Made by a program: the position numbers and the translations under genes. Shown one piece after another: positions 24,750 through 35,417 of a stretch of 64,000 nt of DNA. Origin of the DNA: Streptomyces sp. NBC_01571 (GTDB taxonomy: Bacteria > Actinomycetota > Actinomycetes > Streptomycetales > Streptomycetaceae); assembly GCF_026339875.1 (NCBI RefSeq), contig NZ_JAPEPZ010000001.1, positions 2,914,001 through 2,978,000 on the forward strand, written 5' to 3'. Under the pieces are notes generated by a model. The model saw only the letters and a program-made list of their open reading frames with translations. It was not told the DNA's origin and made no database searches. Every line of letters begins with the position of its first letter. Position 1 is the stretch's first letter.

Positions 24750-25994
24750 ATGGAACACATCACGCTCCTCCTCGGAATCGTGATCGTCACCGCTCTCGTG
24801 TTCGATTTCACGAACGGTTTCCACGACACTGCCAACGCGATGGCGACGACCATCTCGACCGGCGCTCTGAAGCCCAAGACGGCGGTGGCCATGTCCGCCG
24901 TGCTGAATCTCGTCGGTGCGTTCCTCTCCGTGGAGGTCGCCAAGACGATCTCCGGCGGACTCATCAACGAAGAGGGCATACGCACCGAAGTGATCTTCGC
25001 GGCGCTCGTCGGCGCCATCCTCTGGAATCTGCTGACCTGGCTCCTGGGTCTGCCCTCCAGTTCCTCCCACGCACTGTTCGGCGGCCTGATCGGCGCCGCG
25101 GTCATGTCGGCCGGCTGGTCGTCGGTGAACGGCTCGACCGTCGTCACCAAGGTGCTGCTCCCCGCGGTCGCCGCGCCCATCGTGGCCGGACTCGCCGCGA
25201 TGCTGGCCACCCGGCTGACGTACCGGATCGGCAACCGCGCCGACCCGAAGGCGACCGCCAAGGGCTACCGCGCCGGTCAGATCGCCTCGGCCGGCCTGGT
25301 CTCGCTGGCGCACGGCACGAACGACGCCCAGAAGACGATGGGCATCATCACCCTCGCCCTGGTCACCGGCGGCGTGATCGCCCCCGGCTCGAACCCTCCC
25401 ACCTGGGTCATCGTCTCGGCCGGTACCGCCATCGCGCTCGGCACCTACCTGGGCGGCTGGCGCATCATCCGCACGATGGGCAAGGGTCTGACCGACCTCG
25501 CGCCGCAGCAGGGCTTCGCCGCCCAGACCAGCGCCGCGACGGCCATCCTGGCCTCCTCGCACATCGGCTTCTCCCTCTCCACCACCCAGGTCTGCTCGGG
25601 TGCCGTGATGGGCTCGGGCCTCGGCCGCAAAAACGGTGTCGTCCGCTGGTCGACCGCGACCCGGATGTTCGTCGCCTGGGGCCTGACCCTGCCGGCCGCC
25701 GGCCTGGCCGGTGCCGCCGCCGAGTTCCTGACCAAGCAGGGCACCTGGGGCATCGTCCTCACCGGCGCGCTGCTGGTCGCCGGCGCCGGCGTCATCTGGA
25801 GGCTGTCCCGCCGTCAGCCGGTCACCGTCGACAACGTCAACGAGGCCGCCGCCGAGCCGGCCGGCATCGTCACCACCGCGATGGCCGCGGTCACCCCGCC
25901 GCCCGCGGGCCCCGTCACCGGAGACCTGTCCGGTGATCTGAAGACCACCATCCCGTCCCCGGACGCGGAGCCCACCCGCCCGGCCACGGTGTAA
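24750..25994 (+). CDS. pitH2: PiT family inorganic phosphate transporter
   Basis: 414-residue polytopic membrane protein with ten or so hydrophobic helices. The PiT duplicated signature is clear: FTNGFHDTANAMATTISTGAL at the N-terminus and SLAHGTNDAQKTMGI in the middle (each GxxDxA/N), with LPSSSSHALFGG between. It imports phosphate as a metal-phosphate/H+ symporter. The final 60 residues are a cytosolic Pro/Thr-rich tail. A PHO-box-like repeat precedes it, and a 74-residue membrane protein follows 12 bp later. The symbol follows the S. coelicolor gene that, to my recollection, sits beside the cobalamin cluster and is PhoP-regulated; orthology was not tested here. Confidence 0.9.
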   Translation: MEHITLLLGIVIVTALVFDFTNGFHDTANAMATTISTGALKPKTAVAMSAVLNLVGAFLSVEVAKTISGGLINEEGIRTEVIFAALVGAILWNLLTWLLGLPSSSSHALFGGLIGAAVMSAGWSSVNGSTVVTKVLLPAVAAPIVAGLAAMLATRLTYRIGNRADPKATAKGYRAGQIASAGLVSLAHGTNDAQKTMGIITLALVTGGVIAPGSNPPTWVIVSAGTAIALGTYLGGWRIIRTMGKGLTDLAPQQGFAAQTSAATAILASSHIGFSLSTTQVCSGAVMGSGLGRKNGVVRWSTATRMFVAWGLTLPAAGLAGAAAEFLTKQGTWGIVLTGALLVAGAGVIWRLSRRQPVTVDNVNEAAAEPAGIVTTAMAAVTPPPAGPVTGDLSGDLKTTIPSPDAEPTRPATV

Positions 25995-26006
25995 GGACAG
26001 AACAGC

Positions 26007-26231
26007 ATGAACATCGACTGGGCAGCCCTCGGCTCCGTCTTCGGAGTCAGCCTCGTGGTCACCGTGGCCCTCGTCGGCCTCTTCACCCTCGGCATCGTCG
26101 GTCTAACCAAGCGCGAGTCCGCGTCCGCCCAGGGCGGTTCGGCCGCTCTCGCGGTCACCGGCGCCTACGTCTGCTTCGCCGCGTGCGCGGCGGCGGTGGC
26201 GTACGGGATCTTCCTCATCGTCGGCAAGTGA
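26007..26231 (+). CDS. Small two-helix membrane protein downstream of pit
   Basis: 74 residues. Two transmembrane helices (about 8-32, VFGVSLVVTVALVGLFTLGIVGL, and 47-70, AVTGAYVCFAACAAAVAYGIFLI) are joined by a short polar loop (TKRESASAQGG). No motif of known function. It begins 12 bp after the transporter stop and ends just before a strong terminator, so it is co-transcribed with pit and may be an accessory subunit (inference from position). Confidence 0.8.
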   Translation: MNIDWAALGSVFGVSLVVTVALVGLFTLGIVGLTKRESASAQGGSAALAVTGAYVCFAACAAAVAYGIFLIVGK

Positions 26232-26284
26232 CCGCGCACGGGTGACCGCGCTCCGGCAAACAGCTTGAAACGGGCATCACTTCA

Positions 26285-26322
26285 CGTGGGGTGCGGGACG
26301 GATCACCGTCCCGCACCCCACG
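26285..26322 (+). terminator. Terminator of the pit operon
   Basis: Perfect 17-bp arms, cgtggggtgcgggacgg and ccgtcccgcaccccacg, around an atca loop, 53 bp after the last gene of the operon. One of the most stable hairpins in the window. Confidence 0.8.
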
Positions 26323-26410
26323 CGTATGTCGTCCCGCACCTCACGCGCACGCCCTCCACCGCCCCGCGCCATGTGGGCCTTCGCACACTCTCCCCTCGCA
26401 GGTCAACGGC

Positions 26411-26560
26411 AAGTTGACGGGTCCTGCAACCCGTGGTGGACTGCCGGAGCCAAGTACGGCGACAGAAGAGGAAGCCGGTGTGAATCCGGCGCGGTCCCGC
26501 CACTGTGACCGGGGAAGGAACTCCCCGGGAGCCAGGAACTCTCACCGCCGGTCTCGTCGA
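26411..26560 (+). ncRNA. Cobalamin (AdoCbl) riboswitch
   Basis: The conserved core gaagccggtgtgaatccggc followed by gcggtcccgccactgtgacc (26471-26510) and the B12 box agccaggaact (26530-26540) are textbook class features in the right order and spacing. It lies about 110-250 bp upstream of cobD on the same strand. The outer limits are approximate. A short caggg...ccctg hairpin follows at about 26563-26580 and may be part of the expression platform. It should repress the cobalamin operon when B12 is plentiful. Confidence 0.92.
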
Positions 26561-26597
26561 ACCAGGGCGCGGACACCCTGAGTGAGGACATATCGCC

Positions 26598-26663
26598 ATG
26601 CGCGGCTGCCCGTTGCGGGTCTTGATGAGTACGAGGGTTCCACTTCACCCCACGGCGGGCTGA
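26598..26663 (+). CDS. Possible 21-codon leader ORF between riboswitch and cobD
   Basis: An ATG with a gtgagga-type ribosome site opens a 21-codon frame (MRGCPLRVLMSTRVPLHPTAG, then TGA) that ends four bases before the cobD GTG. cobD itself has only a weak site, located inside this small frame, so translational coupling is possible. It could be chance; the peptide has no recognisable motif. Confidence 0.35.
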   Translation: MRGCPLRVLMSTRVPLHPTAG

Positions 26664-26667
26664 CCCC

Positions 26668-27639
26668 GTGCGTGCCGATCGCGTCTTCGCGTACGGCGCC
26701 GCCACCGGCCTCCTCGGCGACCTGCTGCTCGGCGATCCCCACCGGGGTCATCCGGTCGCCGCGTTCGGGCGGACCGCGGCGGCCGTGGAGCGGATGCTGT
26801 GGCGGGACCACCGCGGATGGGGAGCGCTGCACACCACCGTCTGCGTCGGGGGCGCCGGTGCGCTCGCCGCGCTCGCGAGCCGTGGCGTACGACGTTCCCG
26901 TACCGCCTCCATCGCCCTGACCGCCGCCGCCACTTGGGCCGTCGTCGGGGGCACCTCCCTCGGGCGCGAGGCGCGGGCGATCGGTGCCGCGCTCGACGCC
27001 GGTGACGTCGGGGCCGCCCGCGCGCGGCTGCCGCACCTGTGCGGGCGCGACCCCCAGTCGCTGGACCGCGACGGCATCGCGCGGGCCGTCGTCGAGTCCG
27101 TCGCCGAGAACACCTCCGACGCCGTGGTGGGCGCCCTGGTGTGGGGAGCCGTCGGCGGTGTGCCCGCACTGGTCGCGTTCCGCGCCGTGAACACGCTCGA
27201 CGCCATGGTCGGGCACAGATCCGCCAGGTACCTGCGCTACGGCTGGGCTTCCGCCCGTCTCGACGACGTCGTGGGCTGGCCGGGAGCACGGCTGACCGCG
27301 GCGCTCGCCACCGTCGCCGGCGACGACCCGCGCGGGGCGGCGCGCGCCTGGCGCACCGACGCCCGCCGGCACCCGAGCCCCAACGCCGGGCCCGTGGAAG
27401 CCTCGTTCGCCGGATCGCTCGGGGTACGGCTCGGCGGGACCCTCTCGTACTCCGGCCGCGTCGAGCACCGGCCCGTCCTCAACGACGGGGGGCGTGCCGT
27501 GCGCGTCGGCGACATCGAACGGGCCGTACGGCTGTCGCGGCGCGTCGGCTGGCTCGCCCTCGGCGTGAGCGCCGCGGGGCGGCTGCTGGCCGGGCGGCTG
27601 CTCAGCAAGGGACCTCTCACGAAGGGGCGTACGACATGA
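26668..27639 (+). CDS. cobD: Adenosylcobinamide-phosphate synthase CobD/CbiB
   Basis: 323-residue integral membrane protein that attaches (R)-1-amino-2-propanol, or its phosphate, to adenosylcobyric acid to give adenosylcobinamide (phosphate). Family features: [14 protein letters not shown] at 22-35, [31 protein letters not shown] in the middle, [29 protein letters not shown], and the [21 protein letters not shown] signature. Several helices include [29 protein letters not shown]. It is the first gene of the B12 riboswitch operon; its end overlaps cobQ by ATGA. The start is a GTG four bases after a possible leader ORF. Confidence 0.93.
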   Translation: MRADRVFAYGAATGLLGDLLLGDPHRGHPVAAFGRTAAAVERMLWRDHRGWGALHTTVCVGGAGALAALASRGVRRSRTASIALTAAATWAVVGGTSLGREARAIGAALDAGDVGAARARLPHLCGRDPQSLDRDGIARAVVESVAENTSDAVVGALVWGAVGGVPALVAFRAVNTLDAMVGHRSARYLRYGWASARLDDVVGWPGARLTAALATVAGDDPRGAARAWRTDARRHPSPNAGPVEASFAGSLGVRLGGTLSYSGRVEHRPVLNDGGRAVRVGDIERAVRLSRRVGWLALGVSAAGRLLAGRLLSKGPLTKGRTT

Positions 27640-29144
27640 GTGGCGGTCTCCTCGTCGCCGGAACCACCTCCGACGCCGGCAAGAGCGTCGTGACCGCCGG
27701 GATCTGCCGGTGGCTGGTGCGGCGGGGCGTCAAGGTCGCGCCCTTCAAGGCGCAGAACATGTCCCTGAACTCCTTCGTGACCCGCGAGGGCGCGGAGATC
27801 GGGCGCGCGCAGGCCATGCAGGCGCAGGCCGCCCGGGTGGAACCGACCGCGCTCATGAACCCCGTCCTGCTCAAGCCGGGCGGCGACCGGAGCAGTCAGG
27901 TCGTGCTCATGGGCAGGCCGGTGGGCGAGATGACCGCCCGCGGCTACCACGGCGGCCGGCAGCGACAGCTCCTGGGCACCGTGCTGGACTGCCTCGCCGA
28001 GTTGCGGGGCACGTATGACGCGGTGATCTGTGAGGGGGCCGGCAGTCCTGCCGAGATCAATCTGCGGCGGACCGACATCGTGAACATGGGGATCGCGCGC
28101 AACGCGCGGCTGCCCGTGCTCGTCGTCGGCGACATCGACCGCGGCGGCGTGTTCGCCTCGTTCTTCGGGACGGTCGCGCTGCTGTCCCCCGAGGACCAGG
28201 AGTTCGTCGCCGGGTTCCTGGTCAACAAGTTCCGCGGCGACGTCGGCCTGTTGGAGCCCGGGCTCGACATGCTGAAGGACCTCACCGGACGCCGTACGTA
28301 CGGCGTCCTGCCCTTCCGGCACGGCCTCGGGATCGACGAGGAGGACGGCCTGCGTGTGTCGCTGCGGGGTGCCGTGCGGGAGTCGGCGGTCGCCGAGCCC
28401 GCCGGCGAGGACGTCCTGCGCGTCGCGGTCTGCGCGGTCCCGCTGATGTCCAACTTCACGGACGTGGACGCGCTGGCCGCCGAACCCGGCGTCGTCGTGC
28501 GGTTCGTGGACCGGGCCGCGGAACTGGCCGACGCCGACCTGGTCGTCGTGCCCGGGACCCGGGGCACCGTGAAGGCGCTGGCGTGGCTGCGCGAACGGGG
28601 CCTCGCGGACGCGATCGCCCGCCGGGCCGCCGAGGGCCGCCCGGTACTGGGGATCTGCGGCGGCTTCCAACTCCTCGGGGACCACATCGAGGACGAGGTC
28701 GAGTCGCGGGCCGGGCATGTCGACGGGCTCGGACTCCTCCCCGTCCGGGTGCGGTTCGCGCGGCAGAAGACCCTCACCCGCCCGTCCGGCGAGGCCCTCG
28801 GCGAACCCGTCGAGGGGTACGAGATCCATCACGGCGTCGCCGAGGTGACCGGTGGCGAGCCCTTCCTGGACGGGTGCCGGGTGGGTGCCGTCTGGGGTAC
28901 CCACTGGCACGGCTCGCTGGAGTCGGACGGCTTCCGGCGTGCCTTCCTGCGCGAGGTGGCGGCCGCCGCGGGCCGCCGCTTCGTACCGTCCGCCGACACG
29001 TCGTTCGGGGCGCTGCGCGAGGAGCAGCTCGACCGGCTCGGCGATCTGATCGAGGAACACGCGGACACGGACGCGCTGTGGCGGCTCATCGAGTCGGGCG
29101 CGCCGCAAGGACTGCCTTTCATTCCACCGGGAGCGCCCGCATGA
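27636..29144 (+). CDS. cobQ: Cobyric acid synthase CobQ
   Basis: 502 residues. It amidates positions b, d, e and g of adenosylcobyrinic acid a,c-diamide using glutamine and ATP. An N-terminal DTBS-like P-loop domain begins GTTSDAGKS with [14 protein letters not shown] following. A C-terminal triad glutamine amidotransferase domain has its Cys near residue 341 ([10 protein letters not shown]) and a [18 protein letters not shown] segment near 423. The ATG overlaps the cobD stop by 4 bp, and its own end overlaps cobN by 4 bp. The true start is the ATG before SGGLLVAG; a longer frame starting inside cobD is spurious. Confidence 0.95.
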   Translation: MSGGLLVAGTTSDAGKSVVTAGICRWLVRRGVKVAPFKAQNMSLNSFVTREGAEIGRAQAMQAQAARVEPTALMNPVLLKPGGDRSSQVVLMGRPVGEMTARGYHGGRQRQLLGTVLDCLAELRGTYDAVICEGAGSPAEINLRRTDIVNMGIARNARLPVLVVGDIDRGGVFASFFGTVALLSPEDQEFVAGFLVNKFRGDVGLLEPGLDMLKDLTGRRTYGVLPFRHGLGIDEEDGLRVSLRGAVRESAVAEPAGEDVLRVAVCAVPLMSNFTDVDALAAEPGVVVRFVDRAAELADADLVVVPGTRGTVKALAWLRERGLADAIARRAAEGRPVLGICGGFQLLGDHIEDEVESRAGHVDGLGLLPVRVRFARQKTLTRPSGEALGEPVEGYEIHHGVAEVTGGEPFLDGCRVGAVWGTHWHGSLESDGFRRAFLREVAAAAGRRFVPSADTSFGALREEQLDRLGDLIEEHADTDALWRLIESGAPQGLPFIPPGAPA

Positions 29145-32100
29145 GCACAGTGTTGTTGTTGTCGACCGCCGACACCGATCTGCTGGCGGCCCGGGCCTCC
29201 GGCGCCTCGTACCGGATCGGCAACCCGACCCGGGTGGAGGTGGGTGAGGAACTCCCCCGGCTCGTCGAGGGCGCGGACGTCGCCGTCGTCCGGCTGCTGG
29301 GCGGCAAGCGTGCCTGGGAGGACGGGCTCGCCGTGCTCAAGGCGTCCGGTGTCCCGACCGTGCTGCTCGGCGGCGAGGCCGTCCCCGACGCCGAGTTGAT
29401 GGCCGAGTCGTCGGTGCCGGCCGGTGTGGTGGCCGAGGCGCTGCGCTATCTGGTCGAGGGCGGTCCCGAGAACCTCACCGAGCTGGCCCGGTTCCTCTCC
29501 GACACCGTGCTGCTCACCGGCGAGGGCTTCGAGGAGCCGCGCGAGATGCCCGAGTACGGCATCCACGGCGAGCGCCCCTTCGTCGAGGGCCGCCCGACCG
29601 TCGGTGTGCTCTTCTACCGCGCCCACCAACTGGCCGGCAACACGGCCTTCGTCGACACGCTGTGCGACGCGATCGAGGCGCGCGGCGCCAACGCGCTTGC
29701 CGTGTACTGCGGTTCACTGCGCGGCGCCGACAACGGCCTGTACGAGATCCTCGGCAGGGCCGACACGCTGGTCGCCACCGTGCTCGCGGCGGGCGGCACG
29801 CACGCCTCGGAGGCGTCCGCGGGCGGCGACGACGAGGCCTGGGACATCGGCGCGCTCGCCGATCTCGACGTCCCCGTGCTGCAGGGGCTCTGCCTGACCT
29901 CGTCGAAGCGGGCCTGGGACGAGTCGGACGCCGCCCTCTCCCCCATGGACGCGGCGATGCAGGTCGCCATCCCGGAGTTCGACGGGCGACTCATCACCGT
30001 GCCGTTCTCCTTCAAGGAACAGGGCCCCGACGAGGTCCCGGTGTACGTGGCCGACCCCGAGCGGTCCGCGCGCGTCGCCGGGATCGCCGTACGGCACGCC
30101 CTGTTGAGGCATAAGCCGAACGCGGAGAAGAAGCTCGCGCTCGTCTTCACCGCGTACCCGACCAAGCACTCACGGGTCGGCAACGCGGTGGGCCTCGACA
30201 CGCCCGCCTCGGCCGTACGGGTGCTGGACGCGCTGCGCGACGCCGGGTACGCCCTCCCCGAATACCCCGACAACGGCGACGAGTTGATCCACCGTCTCAT
30301 CGCCGCCGGCGGCCATGACGTCGAGTGGCTCACCGAGGAGCAGCTGGCCTCCGCACCGGCGCGGGTACCGCTCGCCGACTACCGCGCGTGGTTCGACCGG
30401 CTCGACCCCGGGCTGCGGAACGGCATGCTGGAGGCGTGGGGCGAGCCGCCGGGCAACCTGTACGTGGACGGCGACGACATCGTGCTGGCGTCCCTGCGGT
30501 TCGGGAACGTCGTCGTGATGATCCAGCCGCCGCGCGGCTTCGGCGAGAACCCGATCGCGATCTACCACGACCCGGACATGCCGCCGTCGCACCACTACAT
30601 GGCGGCCTACCGCTGGCTGGAGAACAGCTTCGGCGCGGACGCCGTCGTGCACATGGGCAAGCACGGCACGATGGAGTGGCTGCCCGGCAAGGGACTCGGG
30701 CTCAGCGGCGGCTGCGCGCCCGACGCCGTGCTCGGCGAACTCCCGCTCGTCTACCCCTTCATCGTCAACGACCCGGGCGAGGGCACCCAGGCCAAGCGGC
30801 GCGGGCACGCCACCGTCGTCGACCACCTGGTGCCGCCGATGGCACGCGCCGACACCTACGGCGACCTCGCCAAGCTGGAGCAGCTCCTCGACGAGTACGC
30901 CCTCGTCTCCGACCTGGACCCGACGAAGGCCCCGGCGGTCCGCGCGCAGATCTGGACGCTGGTCAAGGCGGCCGAGCTCCATCACGACCTGCACGTCGAC
31001 GACCAGCCGGACGACGGCGACTTCGACGCGTTCGTGATGCACATCGACGGCTATCTCTGCGAGATCAAGGACGTGCAGATCAGGGACGGCCTGCACGTCC
31101 TGGGCGGCGGCCCGGAGGCCGAGCCGCGCGTCAACCTGGTCCTGGCCGTGCTGCGCGCCTCCCAGGTGTGGGGCGGCGCCGCGAACGCGCTGCCGGGTCT
31201 GCGGGCCGCCCTCGCCGAGCACTTCGGTCTGTCCGAGAAGGAGTTGCTGGGCGAGCCCGGCGCGCCGGTGAAGGTGCCGGTGGAACTGACGGACCTCGTC
31301 GGGGGCCCGGCGCGGACGGGCGCCGACGCGATCGACCTGCTGGAGCAGCTGTGCCGCCGCGCGGCCGAGGGCATGGAGGAACGCGGCTGGGACGGCGCGG
31401 CCGTGCCCGCGCTGGTGCGCGAGGTGCTGGGCACCGAACTCCCGGACGCCGTCGCGGTGCTGGAGTTCGCCTGCCGCGAGGTCGTGCCGCGACTGGCCAG
31501 GACGACGGACGAGATCACCCACATCCTGCGTGCCCTGGACGGCGGTTACGTCCCGGCCGGTCCGTCGGGCTCGCCGACCCGTGGACTGGTGAACGTCCTG
31601 CCGACCGGCCGCAACTTCTACTCGGTCGACCCCAAGGCGATTCCCTCCAGACTCAGTTGGGAGGTCGGGCAGTCGCTCGCCGACTCGCTGGTGCAGCGGT
31701 ACCTGCAGGACACCGGCGCGTACCCGAAGTCCGTCGGTCTGACGGTCTGGGGCACGTCCGCGATGCGCACCCAGGGCGACGACATCGCGGAGATCCTGGC
31801 GTTGCTGGGCTGCCGCCCGGTCTGGGACGACGCCTCGCGCCGGGTGACCGGTTTCGAGATCGTCTCCGCCGAGGAGCTGGGCCGGCCGCGCATCGACGTC
31901 ACGGTGCGCATCTCCGGCTTCTTCCGGGACGCGTTCCCGCACGTGGTCGGCCTCATCGACGACGCGGTGCGGGCGGTGGCGGAGCTGGACGAGCCGGCCG
32001 ACCTCAACTACGTCCGCGCGCACGCCGACGAGGACACCGCCGAGCACGGCGACCGGCGGCGCGCCACCTCGCGCATCTTCGGCTCCAAGCCGGGTGCCTA

Positions 32101-32794
32101 CGGGGCCGGTCTGCTGCCGCTGATCGACGCCCGCAACTGGCGCTCCGACGCGGACCTCGCCGAGGTGTACGCGGTGTGGGGCGGCTACGCCTACGGGCGC
32201 GGCCTGGACGGCCGGGCGGCGCGCGGCGACATGGAGACCGCGTTCCGCCGCATCGCGGTGGCGGCGAAGAACGTCGACACCCGCGAGCACGACCTCGTCG
32301 ACGCGGACGACTACTTCCAGTACCACGGTGGCATGGTGGCCATGGTGCGCCATCTGACGGGCGCGAGCCCGGAGGCGTACGTCGGTGACTCGGCCGTGCC
32401 CGACCAGGTGAGGACCCGCACCCTCGGCGAGGAGACGCACCGTGTCTTCCGCGCCCGGGTGGTCAACCCGCGCTGGATGGCGGCGATGCGCCGGCACGGC
32501 TACAAGGGGGCCTTCGAGATGGCGGCGACCGTCGACTACCTCTTCGGCTACGACGCCACGGCCGGGGTCGTGGACGACTGGATGTACGAGAAGCTCAGCG
32601 CGAAGTACGTCTTCGACGCGGAGAACCAGGACTTCATGAAGAAGTCCAACCCGTGGGCGCTGCGCGGGATCACCGAACGCCTCCTGGAGGCCGCCGACCG
32701 GGGGCTGTGGGCCGAGCCGGACGCGGACACCCTGGAGCGGCTGCGCGCCACCTATCTGGAGCTCGAAGGCGACTTGGAGGGCGACGACCAGTGA
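29141..32794 (+). CDS. cobN: Cobaltochelatase subunit CobN
   Basis: 1217 residues, the expected size of CobN, the large catalytic subunit that inserts Co2+ into hydrogenobyrinic acid a,c-diamide with ATP hydrolysis by partner subunits. Conserved stretches include [41 protein letters not shown] and [19 protein letters not shown]. Related to magnesium chelatase BchH/ChlH. The start is an ATG overlapping the cobQ stop; the frame open further upstream is the antisense or wrong frame of cobQ. No CobS/CobT genes are present; the next gene, a BchI/BchD-type ATPase, is the presumed partner. Confidence 0.95.
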   Translation: MSTVLLLSTADTDLLAARASGASYRIGNPTRVEVGEELPRLVEGADVAVVRLLGGKRAWEDGLAVLKASGVPTVLLGGEAVPDAELMAESSVPAGVVAEALRYLVEGGPENLTELARFLSDTVLLTGEGFEEPREMPEYGIHGERPFVEGRPTVGVLFYRAHQLAGNTAFVDTLCDAIEARGANALAVYCGSLRGADNGLYEILGRADTLVATVLAAGGTHASEASAGGDDEAWDIGALADLDVPVLQGLCLTSSKRAWDESDAALSPMDAAMQVAIPEFDGRLITVPFSFKEQGPDEVPVYVADPERSARVAGIAVRHALLRHKPNAEKKLALVFTAYPTKHSRVGNAVGLDTPASAVRVLDALRDAGYALPEYPDNGDELIHRLIAAGGHDVEWLTEEQLASAPARVPLADYRAWFDRLDPGLRNGMLEAWGEPPGNLYVDGDDIVLASLRFGNVVVMIQPPRGFGENPIAIYHDPDMPPSHHYMAAYRWLENSFGADAVVHMGKHGTMEWLPGKGLGLSGGCAPDAVLGELPLVYPFIVNDPGEGTQAKRRGHATVVDHLVPPMARADTYGDLAKLEQLLDEYALVSDLDPTKAPAVRAQIWTLVKAAELHHDLHVDDQPDDGDFDAFVMHIDGYLCEIKDVQIRDGLHVLGGGPEAEPRVNLVLAVLRASQVWGGAANALPGLRAALAEHFGLSEKELLGEPGAPVKVPVELTDLVGGPARTGADAIDLLEQLCRRAAEGMEERGWDGAAVPALVREVLGTELPDAVAVLEFACREVVPRLARTTDEITHILRALDGGYVPAGPSGSPTRGLVNVLPTGRNFYSVDPKAIPSRLSWEVGQSLADSLVQRYLQDTGAYPKSVGLTVWGTSAMRTQGDDIAEILALLGCRPVWDDASRRVTGFEIVSAEELGRPRIDVTVRISGFFRDAFPHVVGLIDDAVRAVAELDEPADLNYVRAHADEDTAEHGDRRRATSRIFGSKPGAYGAGLLPLIDARNWRSDADLAEVYAVWGGYAYGRGLDGRAARGDMETAFRRIAVAAKNVDTREHDLVDADDYFQYHGGMVAMVRHLTGASPEAYVGDSAVPDQVRTRTLGEETHRVFRARVVNPRWMAAMRRHGYKGAFEMAATVDYLFGYDATAGVVDDWMYEKLSAKYVFDAENQDFMKKSNPWALRGITERLLEAADRGLWAEPDADTLERLRATYLELEGDLEGDDQ

Positions 32795-34818
32795 GTACCC
32801 CGTTCCCGTTCACGGCCGTGGTCGGCCAGGACGACCTGCGGCTCGCGCTGCTGCTGAACGCCGTCTCACCGGCGGTGGGCGGTGTGCTGGTCCGCGGCGA
32901 GAAGGGCACCGCCAAGTCCACGGCCGTGCGCGCGCTCTCCGTGCTCATGCCGGAGGTGGACGTCGTCGCCGGGTGCCGTTTCTCGTGCGATCCGGACGCG
33001 CCGGACCCCGCGTGCCCGGACGGGCCGCACGACGGCGGCCCGTACGTGTCGCGTCCGGCCCGTACGGTCGAGCTGCCCGTCGGCGCCTCCGAGGACCGGC
33101 TCGTCGGCGCGCTCGACATCGAGCGGGCGCTCGCGGAGGGCGTGAAGGCCTTCGAGCCGGGCCTGCTGGCCGACGCGCACCGCGGGATCCTGTACGTGGA
33201 CGAGGTCAACCTCCTCCACGACCACCTGGTCGACCTGCTGCTGGACGCGGCGGCGATGGGTGCGTCGTACGTCGAGCGGGAGGGCGTCTCCGTACGGCAC
33301 GCGGCCCGCTTCCTGCTCGTCGGCACCATGAACCCCGAAGAGGGCGAGCTGCGGCCGCAGTTGCTCGACCGGTTCGGGCTGACCGTCGAGGTCGCGGCCT
33401 CCCGTGAGCCCGACCAGCGGGTCGAGGTCGTCCGGCGCAGGCTCGCCTACGACGACGACCCGGACGGCTTCGCCGCGCGGTGGGCCGACGAGGAGTCCGC
33501 GGTACGGGCCCGGATCGCGGCGGCGCGCGCGCTGTTGCCGTCGGTGCGGCTCGGGGACGCGGCGCTGCGGCAGATCGCGGCGACCTGTGCGGCGTTCGAG
33601 GTGGACGGTATGCGGGCCGACATCGTGATGGCCCGGACCGCGACCGCGCTGGCCGCCTGGGCGGGGCGCACCGAGGTGCTGCCCGAGGACGTACGGCAGG
33701 CGGCGCTGCTCGCGCTGCCGCACCGGCGCCGGCGCAACCCCTTCGACGCTCCGGGGCTCGACGAGGACAAACTCGACGACACGCTGGAGGAGTTCGGCGG
33801 TTCCGACGACGATCCGCGACCCGACACGGACACGGACCCCGACCCCGACCCGGACGGTCCCGGCGGGGGCGGGCAGCCGCCGCAGGACGGGCCGGAGGGC
33901 GACGCGCCCGCCGGTGACGTGCCGGCGCGGGGCGAGCCCTCGCAGGACGGGCGGGCACCGGCCGCGCAGGGCGCCGGTGAGCAGTCCCCGGTACGGGCCG
34001 CCGAGCCCTTTCGCACGAAGGTGCTGAGTGTGCCCGGTCTCGGCGAGGGCGCCGCGGGCCGGCGTTCCCGGGCGCGGACCGAGCACGGCCGGACGACCGG
34101 CTCGCGGCGGCCCCGGGGCACGCTCACCAAGCTGCATCTGGCCGCGACCGTGCGGGCGGCGGCGCCGCACCAGCGGGCGCGTGGACGCTCGGGTCCCGGT
34201 CTGGTCGTACGACGGGACGATCTGCGCCAGGCCACCCGTGAGGGGCGGGAGGGCAACCTGGTGCTGTTCGTGGTGGACGCCTCCGGGTCGATGGCGGCGC
34301 GGCAGCGGATGGGCGCCGTGAAGGGTGCGGTGCTGTCGCTGCTGCTCGACGCCTACCAGCGGCGGGACAAGGTGGGTCTGGTGACCTTCCGCGGCTCCGC
34401 CGCCGAGGTCGCACTGCCGCCCACCTCCTCGGTGGACGCGGCAGCCGCGCGGCTGGAGTCGCTGCCCACGGGCGGGCGGACGCCGCTCGCGGCCGGGCTG
34501 CTGCGCGCGCACGAGGTGCTGCGGGTCGAGCGGCTGCGGGACGCGGCGCGCCGGCCCCTGGTCGTCGTGGTGACCGACGGACGGGCCACGGGCGGCCCCG
34601 AACCGGTCGCGCTCGCGGGGCGCGCGGCGCGGCTGTTCGCGGCCGAACAGCTCGCCTCCGTGGTCGTCGACTGCGAGGCGGGGCCGGTGCGGCTCGGGCT
34701 CGCGGGGCGGCTCGCGGACGACTTGGGCGGGACGGCGGTGACGCTGGACGAGCTGCGCGCCGATTCCATCGCCGGGCTCGTGCGGGACGTGCAGGGAACT
34801 TCGAGGAGGGCCGCGTAA
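32791..34818 (+). CDS. Cobaltochelatase ATPase subunit (BchI/BchD-type AAA+ and VWA fusion)
   Basis: 675 residues. The N-terminal AAA+ domain (about 1-320) has Walker [10 protein letters not shown] near 33, Walker [11 protein letters not shown] near 135 and a sensor region [21 protein letters not shown]. An acidic, Pro/Gly-rich linker (about 330-420) follows. The C-terminal VWA domain has the MIDAS motif DASGSM near residue 494. This is the ChlI-ChlD fusion type of chelatase motor, used with CobN in actinobacteria in place of CobS and CobT. GTG start, 4-bp overlap with cobN; stop overlaps the cobO ATG by one base. Confidence 0.9.
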   Translation: MSTPFPFTAVVGQDDLRLALLLNAVSPAVGGVLVRGEKGTAKSTAVRALSVLMPEVDVVAGCRFSCDPDAPDPACPDGPHDGGPYVSRPARTVELPVGASEDRLVGALDIERALAEGVKAFEPGLLADAHRGILYVDEVNLLHDHLVDLLLDAAAMGASYVEREGVSVRHAARFLLVGTMNPEEGELRPQLLDRFGLTVEVAASREPDQRVEVVRRRLAYDDDPDGFAARWADEESAVRARIAAARALLPSVRLGDAALRQIAATCAAFEVDGMRADIVMARTATALAAWAGRTEVLPEDVRQAALLALPHRRRRNPFDAPGLDEDKLDDTLEEFGGSDDDPRPDTDTDPDPDPDGPGGGGQPPQDGPEGDAPAGDVPARGEPSQDGRAPAAQGAGEQSPVRAAEPFRTKVLSVPGLGEGAAGRRSRARTEHGRTTGSRRPRGTLTKLHLAATVRAAAPHQRARGRSGPGLVVRRDDLRQATREGREGNLVLFVVDASGSMAARQRMGAVKGAVLSLLLDAYQRRDKVGLVTFRGSAAEVALPPTSSVDAAAARLESLPTGGRTPLAAGLLRAHEVLRVERLRDAARRPLVVVVTDGRATGGPEPVALAGRAARLFAAEQLASVVVDCEAGPVRLGLAGRLADDLGGTAVTLDELRADSIAGLVRDVQGTSRRAA

Positions 34819-35417
34819 TGCCGCAGGGGCAGCCGAGTGTCGTACCCGACGACGGACTGACGACTCGTCAGCGGCGCAACCGGCCACTGCTCGTGGTGCA
34901 CACGGGTGTGGGCAAGGGGAAGTCCACCGCCGCCTTCGGGCTCGCGCTGCGGGCCTGGAACCAGGGGTGGCCCATCGGGGTGTTCCAGTTCGTCAAGTCG
35001 GCGAAGTGGAAGGTCGGCGAGGAGAACGCGCTGCGGGTGCTGGGCGCCAGTGGTGAGGGCGGTTCCGTCGACTGGCACAAGATGGGCGAGGGCTGGTCCT
35101 GGGTGCAGCGCGACTCTCAGATGGACAACGAGGAGAAGGCCCGCGAGGGCTGGGAGCAGGTCAAGCGGGACCTCGCGGCCGAGACGTACCGGCTGTACGT
35201 CCTCGACGAGTTCGCCTACCCCATGCACTGGGGGTGGGTGGACGTGGACGAGGTGGTCGCCGTGCTGCGCGAGCGGCCCGGGACCCAGCATGTCGTGATC
35301 ACCGGACGCAACGCCCCCGAGAAGCTGGTCGGAGCCGCCGATCTCGTCACCGACATGTCGAAGGTCAAGCATCCGATGGACGCCGGCCAGAAGGGCCAGA
35401 GGGGCATCGAGTGGTGA
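34818..35417 (+). CDS. cobO: Cob(I)yrinic acid a,c-diamide adenosyltransferase CobO
   Basis: 199 residues, the CobA/CobO/BtuR type. P-loop TGVGKGKSTAAFGLALRA near 30-47, FQFVKSAKWKVGEE, and the conserved DEFAYPMHWGWVD near 133-145. The enzyme transfers the 5'-deoxyadenosyl group from ATP to Co(I) corrinoid, forming the Co-C bond. The ATG overlaps the preceding TAA by one base; the next gene overlaps its stop. Confidence 0.94.
   Translation: MPQGQPSVVPDDGLTTRQRRNRPLLVVHTGVGKGKSTAAFGLALRAWNQGWPIGVFQFVKSAKWKVGEENALRVLGASGEGGSVDWHKMGEGWSWVQRDSQMDNEEKAREGWEQVKRDLAAETYRLYVLDEFAYPMHWGWVDVDEVVAVLRERPGTQHVVITGRNAPEKLVGAADLVTDMSKVKHPMDAGQKGQRGIEW

Noticed and set aside
28583..29140. Upstream extension of the cobN frame
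   Set aside because: It overlaps the amidotransferase end of cobQ in another frame, and the ATG at 29141 forms the usual ATGA overlap.
30170..32497. 775-codon minus-strand open frame opposite cobN
   Set aside because: It is the antisense shadow of cobN in a GC-rich genome: Arg/His/Val-rich composition, no family motif, and the plus strand encodes a complete CobN.
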